Shown: one piece after another, positions 1-5,255 of the stretch
How positions within the stretch are numbered: the first letter of the stretch is position 1
Layout: each line of letters begins with the position of its first letter
Assembly: GCA_937928585.1 (NCBI GenBank)
Contig: CALEZK010000687.1
Coordinates: forward strand, 1 to 5,255
DNA: 5,255 nt
DNA from: an uncultured bacterium
GTDB taxonomy: Bacteria > Hydrogenedentota > Hydrogenedentia > Hydrogenedentales > SLHB01
Reading direction: 5' to 3'
Position numbers and translations under genes: made by a program
Notes under the pieces: model-generated
The model's database searches: none
The model's input: the letters and a program-made list of their open reading frames with translations, nothing else
Told to the model about the DNA's origin: nothing

Positions 1-1029
1 GTTCAGTGGCGCGCAGCCTTCTTGGCTATGATCGCGCTGTCCAAGAGCGGGTTGCCGATTGCAGAGGCGTTTGAAGCCATTGGCAAGGAGATCGGCAGCG
101 GTTCGCTCGCGCGCGTGATGGCGCAGGTGCGCGGGGCGTTGCAGCAGGGGCAGACTTTGCACGAGGCGCTTCAGCGGCACGTCGGAGCGGTGCCGCCGGT
201 CTATATTGCTGCGGTGCGGGCGGGGGAAGAAACAGGAAACCTGCCCGCGGTGCTTGAGAACTTCGCGGGATACGCGACGCAGATGGTTGCATTGAAAGCG
301 CGGGCGCTCGAAGCGATGACGTATCCGCTGGTTGTATTGGTTGTCACCTTCGGCGTTATTACACTGCTTCTGGGCAGGATAATTCCCTATTTCTCCGATG
401 TGTTTAGCTCCTTTGGCGCGCAGCTCCCCTGGATCACCCAGTTCTGGCTGGGCGTGAGCGAAATCTTTCGGGAACAGTTCGGCGTCGTGATGTTTGTGTT
501 GTGCGGCCTGATTGTCATTGGGCTGTTGTTGTCGCGATCGAAGCCGGGCCGCTATACGCTGGATTGGTTGAAACTACATACGTGGGGCGTGCGCGACAGT
601 TTCACATCCGCGTCGATGGCGCGGTTCTGCCGGTCGATGTCCGTGCTGCTTGCGGGGCGGGCTTCGATGGATACGAGTATCGAGCTCTCGGCGGCGACCT
701 GCGGCAATTCGGTGCTGGATGCCGCGGCGAAGGACGCGGCGAACTCGGTGCGGCAGGGCACGCGGCTGGCCCTCGCCTTTGAGATGACGGGGCATTACAG
801 CAGCCTTTTCTGTTGGTTGGTGGATGTGAGCGAAAAGCGCGGCGACGTGCAGACGGCGATGCACGAGTTGGCGAAGAATTACGAAGATGCGTTCCAGCGA
901 TCGAGCCGCGCGATGATTTCGTTCCTCGCGCCGGCCTTGCTGATCATCATGGGGTTGATCGTGTTATCCGTCGTGTTCGCGTTGTACGCGCCGGTCTTTT
1001 CACTTTCAAATGTTCTGGCGGGCTCATGA
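1..1029 (+). CDS. gspF: GspF/PilC-family inner-membrane platform protein, first copy (5' partial)
   Basis: This is the polytopic membrane platform on which the assembly ATPase acts to build a pseudopilus or pilus. The open frame runs from base 1, giving 342 visible residues. The first residues (VQWRAAF) already read as the start of the first T2SSF domain, so the true start lies upstream and the TTG at 22 is probably internal. The first T2SSF domain covers about residues 3-130, with the family signature AGEETGNL at 74-81. The second covers about 203-330, with a weaker equivalent at 277-283 (SEKRGDV). Hydrophobic, probably membrane-spanning segments lie at about 107-125, 159-178 and 306-329, the usual three-helix GspF layout. 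Its TGA overlaps the ATG of a second GspF-like gene by four bases (ATGA). The family assignment is firm. GspF versus PilC cannot be decided from this sequence. Confidence 0.93.
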   Translation, partial: VQWRAAFLAMIALSKSGLPIAEAFEAIGKEIGSGSLARVMAQVRGALQQGQTLHEALQRHVGAVPPVYIAAVRAGEETGNLPAVLENFAGYATQMVALKARALEAMTYPLVVLVVTFGVITLLLGRIIPYFSDVFSSFGAQLPWITQFWLGVSEIFREQFGVVMFVLCGLIVIGLLLSRSKPGRYTLDWLKLHTWGVRDSFTSASMARFCRSMSVLLAGRASMDTSIELSAATCGNSVLDAAAKDAANSVRQGTRLALAFEMTGHYSSLFCWLVDVSEKRGDVQTAMHELAKNYEDAFQRSSRAMISFLAPALLIIMGLIVLSVVFALYAPVFSLSNVLAGS

Positions 1030-2198
1030 ACTGGGGGCGCACATTTTTCGACGTGGATTTGTTAACCGGGGTTTCGCGGCGAACGAAGACCTTTCGCCGG
1101 GGTGAGGGTTGGCCCGGGCCAGCATATTTCTATCGGAATACCTGGCGCGACGACCTCGTGCGTTTGACGTCGCAGTTGTCCGCTATCGTGAAATGCGATG
1201 CGCCGCTGGCAACGGGTCTCGAACGGGCGATATCCGACAACCCTTCGCTAAAGCTCGTGCAGGCGACCATCGCACTGCGCGATGACCTTGCGTCCGGCAT
1301 GCGATTGGCCGATTCGGTGGGAAAGTATCCACGTTTTTTCCCCGCGTGGTATGCGAGCTTGATTGCCGCGGGGGAATCGACGGGGTCCCTTGCGACTGCG
1401 CTGTCGTCCGCGGCGGACCAATTGATGCAGGAGGATCATTTTCGCAAGACGATGAACAGTTGGATTGCCTACCTCACTTTTGTGTTCTTCATGCAGGCAA
1501 TGATTGCCGCGTTTCTTTTTACGTACATCGTGCCCGAATTTATTTTGGTCCTCGATGATTTCAATGCAACGCTTCCGCCGAGCTTTGCATTCGTCTATGC
1601 GATGTCGAAGCCGTTTCTGACGTCGGTGTTTATTGCGCTGGGCATTGTGGCAATCGTGTGGCTGTGGTATTCCATGTTGAACATGCTTTTTCGGCATTGG
1701 TTTGCCAGAGTTGGCGGACGCGTGCGCGATTTTATTTCCCGGCTTCCCTTTTTGGGTTGGTGGGGCAGGACTCGAGGACTTGCAGATGTTGCCGCGGTGC
1801 TCGAAAGATTGGCCGCTGCGCGCGTGCCGCTGAACGAGGCATTACGCAACTGCGCGGCGCTCGATGTGAGCGCGTCCATCCGATCTGCGTTGCAGCGCGT
1901 CGCGCGCAGCGTAGAACAGGGCACTTCCTTTTCCGATGCGCTGAAAGCGGAGCGCGGCGTGTTTCCCGCTTCCTTTGTAACGCTGCTGGCGCTGGGAGAG
2001 ACTGCGGGACGACTGCCCGAGGCATGCGGGCATTTGCAGAACATGTACCGGCAGCAGGCACTGACGCGCAGAAACATGCTCTGCGATGTGCTAGGGCCAA
2101 TTGGCGTGTTGGGGCTGGGCGTGCTTGCTTTTGCGATCTATGGGGGCTTGTTCCGGGTTGCCATCGCACTCGCGGAAGCGTTGCTGGACAGCCTGTGA
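1026..2198 (+). CDS. gspF: GspF/PilC-family inner-membrane platform protein, second copy
   Basis: This is a second, complete GspF-family protein of 390 residues. The ATG at 1026 was chosen because it forms an ATGA overlap with the previous stop. The open frame extends further upstream only as an out-of-frame overlap with the first gspF. A basic, low-hydrophobicity N-terminus of about 40 residues precedes two T2SSF domains at about 43-166 and 253-375. Both carry the family signature: AAGESTGSL at 114-122 and ALGETAGRL at 322-330. Likely membrane helices are at about 147-169, 198-221 and 354-376. It aligns in plan with the gene before it but is clearly diverged, so it is an old paralogue rather than a recent duplication. 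It presumably forms part of the same inner-membrane platform, perhaps as a mixed complex with the first copy (inference). Only a weak G-rich stretch precedes the start, so coupled translation is likely. Confidence 0.93.
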   Translation: MNWGRTFFDVDLLTGVSRRTKTFRRGEGWPGPAYFYRNTWRDDLVRLTSQLSAIVKCDAPLATGLERAISDNPSLKLVQATIALRDDLASGMRLADSVGKYPRFFPAWYASLIAAGESTGSLATALSSAADQLMQEDHFRKTMNSWIAYLTFVFFMQAMIAAFLFTYIVPEFILVLDDFNATLPPSFAFVYAMSKPFLTSVFIALGIVAIVWLWYSMLNMLFRHWFARVGGRVRDFISRLPFLGWWGRTRGLADVAAVLERLAAARVPLNEALRNCAALDVSASIRSALQRVARSVEQGTSFSDALKAERGVFPASFVTLLALGETAGRLPEACGHLQNMYRQQALTRRNMLCDVLGPIGVLGLGVLAFAIYGGLFRVAIALAEALLDSL

Positions 2199-2218
2199 TG
2201 GAAAGCGAATTACAGCGC

Positions 2219-2222
2219 GGAG
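2219..2222 (+). promoter_or_regulatory. Ribosome binding site of the assembly ATPase gene
   Basis: GGAG lies 10 bases before the ATG at 2233 and supports that start for the ATPase. This is the only junction in the operon without a direct overlap between annotated genes, so a free-standing initiation site is expected here. Confidence 0.55.
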
Positions 2223-2232
2223 TATCAATGCC

Positions 2233-3501
2233 ATGACGTCGTTGCATTTATTGTCGTTGGATTTCGCTGCGCATGGCGCGCCGCCGTTTTCCGAGATTGC
2301 GGGCGAACTGCTCGGGCTGCTGGAGACGGGCGGCGAATCCGGCGCGGTGGACGCGCTCGACTGTGCACTGAAGCATGCGGCAGCGCATGGCGCCACGGAC
2401 GTTCATCTGGAGCCGTGGGAAGATTGCAGCGCGCTCCGGTTTCGAATCGACGGCATACTTCATGACGTGGCACAACTGCCTCGGGCGCATCATCCGCGAT
2501 TGGCGGCGCGGGTGAAGATACTGGCGCGCATGGTGACGTATCAGCGCGATTTGCCGCAAGACGGCCGGATTGATCCCGAGCAAGGCGGCGGAAAAGCGAT
2601 TCGTGTATCGACCTTTCCGACCGTGAATGGCGAGCGCGTGGTGCTTCGGATGATGGAAGGCGCGGATGCGTTGATGCAGGTGCGATCACTCGGGTTCGAC
2701 GATTCGATAGCGGAACGTTTGGGCAATTTGATACGGCGTCCGCAGGGCACACTGCTGCTTACCGGTCCGAGTTCGAGCGGAAAGACGACGACGATTTACG
2801 CGTTATTGCGCGATTTGTTGGATAACCGGGTGCCCGCGCCGCACGTTGTGACTATCGAAGATCCGGTTGAGCGCCGGTTGCCGGGCATGGCACAAACGGA
2901 AATCGCTCCCCACCAGGGATTCACGTTCGAAGCAGCGCTGCGATCGTTGCTACGGCAAGATCCGGAAGTGATTATGGTGGGCGAGATTCGCGATGCGGAC
3001 ACGGCGCGCACCGCGATACAGGCCGGGTTAACGGGCCATCTCGTCGTGAGCACGATACATAGCGGGTCCGCTGCGGGCGTGTTTACACGGCTTCTGGACA
3101 TGGGCGTCGAACCGTATCTCGCGGCATCTTCGGTTAGCGGCGTGCTGGCGCAACGGTTGGTGCGACGTGTTTGTGAAAAGTGCGCCGCGCCGTATACGCC
3201 GGATCCTTTGTTGTTGCGCACGTATGGCATGAATGATTTCGAGGGGTCGTTCTTGCGCGGCGCGGGCTGCGCCGCATGCCACGGCATTGGCTTCCACGGT
3301 CGCACGGCCATCGGCGAACTTCTATGTCCGGGAGAATCCTTTTCTGAACTGGTGTTGAAGCAATCGCGCACGAGCGTGTTACAGGAACTTGCCGAGCGGG
3401 AAGGCATGCGCACGTTGTTGCATTGGGGCGCGCAATACGTGCGCGAAGGCAAGACTACGGTCGAAGAGTTGCAGCGCGTGCTGCCGCCGGTTGTGTCGTG
3501 A
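2233..3501 (+). CDS. gspE: GspE/PilB-family secretion/pilus assembly ATPase, compact form
   Basis: This is a cytoplasmic hexameric ATPase (family knowledge) that powers subunit insertion through the GspF-type platform. It has 422 residues. The ATG at 2233 is the first start codon in frame after the upstream stop and has GGAG before it. The N2-type region shows ATDVHLEP at 54-61, RFRIDG at 69-74 and LPQDGRI at 107-113. The catalytic domain has Walker A GPSSSGKTT at 178-186 (Lys184), the Asp-box region TIEDPVE at 207-213, a Walker B region centred on EVIMVGE at 245-251, and the His-box GLTGHLVVSTIHS at 265-277. A zinc-site tetracysteine, CX2C-X28-CX2C, is at 314-349, as in GspE and PilB but not in retraction ATPases of the PilT type. 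Only about 40 residues precede the N2-type region, so the usual N1 domain is missing. All key catalytic residues appear present. The stop shares one base with the next ATG (TGATG). Confidence 0.96.
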   Translation: MTSLHLLSLDFAAHGAPPFSEIAGELLGLLETGGESGAVDALDCALKHAAAHGATDVHLEPWEDCSALRFRIDGILHDVAQLPRAHHPRLAARVKILARMVTYQRDLPQDGRIDPEQGGGKAIRVSTFPTVNGERVVLRMMEGADALMQVRSLGFDDSIAERLGNLIRRPQGTLLLTGPSSSGKTTTIYALLRDLLDNRVPAPHVVTIEDPVERRLPGMAQTEIAPHQGFTFEAALRSLLRQDPEVIMVGEIRDADTARTAIQAGLTGHLVVSTIHSGSAAGVFTRLLDMGVEPYLAASSVSGVLAQRLVRRVCEKCAAPYTPDPLLLRTYGMNDFEGSFLRGAGCAACHGIGFHGRTAIGELLCPGESFSELVLKQSRTSVLQELAEREGMRTLLHWGAQYVREGKTTVEELQRVLPPVVS

Positions 3502-3908
3502 TGCGGCGCAGGGGTCCACGGACACGCGGTTATGTGATGGTCGAGCTGTCCGCGGCGATTTTTGTACTGACTTTGGGGTTGCTTGGTGTCGCGAAGTTGT
3601 GTCAGTTCGGGTTGGACCGGTTGCGGTGGCTTGAAGAGCAGTCGATAGCGGTGCAGGCCGTGCAGAACGAGATCGAGACGCTACGCGCCCTTCCCTTTGA
3701 ACGCCTTGCGGCCGGTGAGCATGACTTTGTGAGTGTATCGCCATCGTTGTTGCGGCTGAGTGATCGGTATGAAGCGCGGGTGCTCATATCCGAGTATCCG
3801 CATGCGGCGCAGGTCAAGGAAGTAACCGCTTCGATCATTTGGCTGACAGAGAACGCCCGGCGAACCGAACGCACAGTGACGACACTAATTGCGGAGAAGC
3901 GGCCATGA
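3501..3908 (+). CDS. PilV/GspI-like minor pseudopilin
   Basis: This is a pilin-like subunit of 135 residues, expected to be cleaved by prepilin peptidase and built into the filament, probably near its tip. The ATG at 3501 overlaps the ATPase stop by one base. A GTG three bases earlier is also in frame, so the start is uncertain by one codon. A basic leader of 10 residues (four Arg in the first seven) ends at Gly10. The mature protein begins YVMVE, so Glu is at position +5 as required. A hydrophobic helix spans about 11-33. The segment at 46-61, with a QNEIETLRALPF motif, and the C-terminal strand pattern ending IIWLTENARRTE...TTLIA fit the PilV/GspI plan. No clear Shine-Dalgarno sequence is seen, which fits translational coupling. 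I versus V type is not settled. Confidence 0.85.
   Translation: MRRRGPRTRGYVMVELSAAIFVLTLGLLGVAKLCQFGLDRLRWLEEQSIAVQAVQNEIETLRALPFERLAAGEHDFVSVSPSLLRLSDRYEARVLISEYPHAAQVKEVTASIIWLTENARRTERTVTTLIAEKRP
3893..3896 (+). promoter_or_regulatory. Ribosome binding site of the GspJ-like gene
   Basis: GGAG lies eight bases before the ATG at 3905, inside the end of the preceding coding sequence. It supports that start over the earlier in-frame codons. Confidence 0.6.
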
Positions 3909-4435
3909 AGTCCCCGCGGTTTCGGGAAACTACCGGTGCGACGATAATTGACATGCTGGTATACGTGATCATATCGGCGGTGATTCTGAATTTGTCGATG
4001 GCTGCCTTCCTTCGCACCGGTCGGATCGCGTCAACCGGAACCGAACGCATCGTAGACGCGCACGCCCTGCAACGCTTCTCGGAATCTTTTACGCGCACGG
4101 TTCGCAGCGCGGATGGGTTCGTGGATCAAGTTGGGCCATTTGCCTCTAGTGGAAAGTTACTCTTGCTTAAGACAGCGAACGGCCATACGGGCATTGGGTT
4201 CGCCGGTGAGAAGCTGGCGATCTGGGACATCGAGCAGGTTGACGGGGCGTTCCGCACGGGAGTGGTTCGCACATTCGACACGGGCTACTCTCAGATTACG
4301 TTTGCGCTGGACGCGGAGCACCGCGGGGAAGCACGCAGGGTTGCCGCGCAGCTCGTTGCAGCGGAAAGCGCGGACGACGAGACGAAATCACGAACACTCG
4401 TGGCCACGTTGCGAGTTGGACGAGCGCTGCCATGA
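3905..4435 (+). CDS. GspJ-like minor pseudopilin with Asp at mature position 5
   Basis: This protein of 176 residues has a prepilin-like N-terminus and sits between I-like and K-like genes, where GspJ belongs. The ATG at 3905 is chosen from the ATGA overlap with the previous stop and the GGAG before it. A leader of 11 residues (MKSPRFRETTG) ends in Gly. The mature protein would begin ATIID, with Asp16 where nearly all such proteins have Glu at +5, and Ala rather than the usual Phe or Met at +1. A hydrophobic helix follows to about residue 37. The rest (FSESFTRTVRSADGF at 58-72, then several beta-strand-like segments) matches the general PulJ/GspJ plan. No cysteines are visible. The J assignment rests on position, size and N-terminal pattern rather than a diagnostic motif. 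Confidence 0.78.
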   Translation: MKSPRFRETTGATIIDMLVYVIISAVILNLSMAAFLRTGRIASTGTERIVDAHALQRFSESFTRTVRSADGFVDQVGPFASSGKLLLLKTANGHTGIGFAGEKLAIWDIEQVDGAFRTGVVRTFDTGYSQITFALDAEHRGEARRVAAQLVAAESADDETKSRTLVATLRVGRALP

Positions 4436-4842
4436 GGAATCGCGCGCGCAATGACGAAGGTGCCGCCTTGCTTGTGGCTATCGTACTGACGCTGCTGGTG
4501 ACGTCGCTGGTGGGCGGCTTTCTGGTCGTCCTGAACAACACGACAACTGGGGCAATGAAGTCCGCGCGTTCACAGGTGAGCATGCAGCTTGCCGAGGCGG
4601 GCATTGAAAAAGCCTTCGCCATGTTGCGCGTGACGCCGGACTATCGCGGCGAGGCGGGCACGCCGTTGGGCGAGGGCGTTTTTACCGTGGATATTATACC
4701 GAAAGATGAAGCGGGAGGTTTTCACGTTACGTCGCGCGGGTGGCTCGGTGCAGATCGCAGCCACCCCACGCGAATCGACGCGACGATTACGCTGTCCCCG
4801 GCAGGGCCGCGCATTGTGGCCTGGAAGGAAGCCGGGACATGA
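4432..4842 (+). CDS. PilX/GspK-like minor pseudopilin
   Basis: This is a small pilin-like subunit of 136 residues that starts in an ATGA overlap with the gene before it. A charged leader of 10 residues (MRNRARNDEG) ends in Gly, followed by AALLVAIVLTLLVTSLVGG, a hydrophobic helix to about residue 34. Position +5 is Val. The lack of Glu at +5, the GAALLV start and the downstream MQLAEAGIEKAFAML at 50-64 together fit the PilX N-terminal family and the GspK class, which can do without Glu5. GspK is normally over 300 residues with a large inserted domain that is absent here, so PilX-like is the better name. Such subunits usually cap or prime the filament with I- and J-type partners (family knowledge). 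The C-terminal part is short and beta-rich. Confidence 0.82.
   Translation: MRNRARNDEGAALLVAIVLTLLVTSLVGGFLVVLNNTTTGAMKSARSQVSMQLAEAGIEKAFAMLRVTPDYRGEAGTPLGEGVFTVDIIPKDEAGGFHVTSRGWLGADRSHPTRIDATITLSPAGPRIVAWKEAGT
4823..4831 (+). promoter_or_regulatory. Strong ribosome binding site of the last prepilin gene
   Basis: The purine run GGAAGGAAG ends seven bases before the ATG at 4839. It is the best Shine-Dalgarno-like sequence in the window. A strong site fits a subunit made in larger amounts than the minor pseudopilins before it (inference). Confidence 0.6.
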
Positions 4843-5255
4843 TTCGGATTCGTGCTGGCTTTACGCTCATCGAATTACTTGTCGTTGTTGCGATAATCGG
4901 CATTCTTGCGGCGATCCTGCTGCCTTCACTCGCGCGCGCACGGGAGGCGGCGCGCAGGGCCAGTTGCGCAAGCAATCTGATGCAGATGGGTCTTGTGTTG
5001 CGCATGTACGCGGACGAGAACCAGGATACTTTTCCGTGGAGCGGCGGAAACTACAACGCGGACTGCCTCACTGAACTTTATGGCGATTATCTGGAGACCA
5101 CCTTGATACTGAGGTGCCCTTCGGATGCTGACAGCGACGAAATCGTCGGGGAAGATGGCGGGCCGTGGAAGGTTGCCTACCTCGGCGCAAACGGGGGGGC
5201 GCGATCTTCGTATGACTATTTTGGCGCGTACACGTCCTCGCCGTCCAAGAGGACC
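4839..5255 (+). CDS. Type II secretion-type prepilin, DUF1559/H-X9-DG-like (3' partial)
   Basis: This prepilin starts in an ATGA overlap with the previous gene, and 139 codons are visible before the window ends. A short leader (MIRIRAG) is followed by FTLIELLVVVAIIGILAAIL, the textbook prepilin peptidase site with Glu at +5 and a hydrophobic helix. Next come LLPSLARAREAARRASCASN (27-46), LRMYADENQDTFP (54-66) and RCPSD (92-96), with Cys43 and Cys93 likely paired. This pattern is typical of the DUF1559 / H-X9-DG prepilin family, which is heavily expanded in Planctomycetes, Lentisphaerae and relatives. The defining C-terminal H-X9-DG motif would lie beyond the window, so family membership is inferred from the N-terminal two thirds. 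It may be the main filament subunit of this operon. A run of seven G at 5193-5199 does not disturb the frame. Confidence 0.9.
   Translation, partial: MIRIRAGFTLIELLVVVAIIGILAAILLPSLARAREAARRASCASNLMQMGLVLRMYADENQDTFPWSGGNYNADCLTELYGDYLETTLILRCPSDADSDEIVGEDGGPWKVAYLGANGGARSSYDYFGAYTSSPSKRT

Noticed and set aside
22..24. TTG as the true start of the first gspF
   Set aside because: Residues before it (VQWRAAF) read as the beginning of the T2SSF domain, and GspF proteins normally have further residues upstream, so the gene most likely begins outside the window.
813..1025. Upstream extension of the second gspF to the GTG at 813
   Set aside because: The extra 71 residues would overlap the well-supported end of the first gspF in another frame and are Arg-rich nonsense. 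The ATGA overlap at 1026 is the natural start.
2101..2232. Upstream extension of the ATPase to the TTG at 2101
   Set aside because: It overlaps the conserved last membrane helix of the second GspF, and its translation shows no N1-like domain. The ATG at 2233 has GGAG before it.
2199..2232. Hairpin, terminator or promoter in the intergenic gap before the ATPase
   Set aside because: No inverted repeat, T-run or convincing -35/-10 pair was found by eye. The gap is short and lies inside an otherwise coupled operon.
2225..2752. Long minus-strand open frame (175 codons) opposite the ATPase gene
   Set aside because: It is antisense to a gene with complete ATPase motifs. Its translation is Arg/Pro/Ser-rich with no recognisable domain, as expected from GC-rich codon bias.
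2796..3452. Long minus-strand open frame (218 codons) opposite the ATPase catalytic domain
   Set aside because: It is a shadow of the real gene: low-complexity composition, no domain, and no ribosome binding site or neighbouring gene in support.
5193..5199. Run of seven G as a phase-variation or frameshift site
   Set aside because: The frame stays sensible on both sides (the YLGANGG and SSYDYFGAY segments), and a single seven-base run in GC-rich DNA is weak evidence for slippage control.

Overview
The window is one continuous, plus-strand, tightly packed operon fragment. It encodes the inner-membrane assembly machine and several pilin-like subunits of a type II secretion / type IV pilus-like (pseudopilus) system. 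Seven genes are visible. Both outer genes run off the window, and no stretch of more than about 34 bases lies between genes. No RNA gene, mobile element, CRISPR array, terminator or convincing promoter was seen.

Layout, left to right: a GspF/PilC-family platform protein lacking its 5' end (1-1029); a second, full-length GspF/PilC-family protein (1026-2198); a compact GspE/PilB-family assembly ATPase (2233-3501); a PilV/GspI-like minor pseudopilin (3501-3908); a GspJ-like minor pseudopilin (3905-4435); a PilX/GspK-like minor pseudopilin (4432-4842); and the start of a large-type prepilin with a classic G|FTLIE processing site (4839 to the window end). Five of the six junctions are stop/start overlaps (four ATGA, one TGATG), so the genes are very probably co-transcribed and translationally coupled. 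The exception is the 34-base gap before the ATPase.

By family knowledge, the ATPase hydrolyses ATP in the cytoplasm and drives the GspF-type membrane proteins. These move processed pilin-like subunits out of the membrane into a short filament. I-, J- and K/X-type subunits usually form its tip, and an abundant subunit forms its shaft. Prepilin peptidase, secretin and the GspL/M or PilM/N/O alignment proteins are not in the window. It therefore cannot be said whether this is a secretion system, a pilus or a DNA-uptake device.

The DNA looks moderately GC-rich. The last gene resembles the greatly expanded prepilin family (DUF1559 / H-X9-DG type) best known from Planctomycetes, Lentisphaerae and related or uncultivated phyla such as Hydrogenedentes. 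That suggests such a host, but it is an inference from one partial protein. The points that stand out are the tandem full-length GspF pair, an ATPase without the usual N-terminal domain, and a J-like pseudopilin with Asp in place of the near-invariant Glu at mature position 5. I do not see evidence of a wholly new system.
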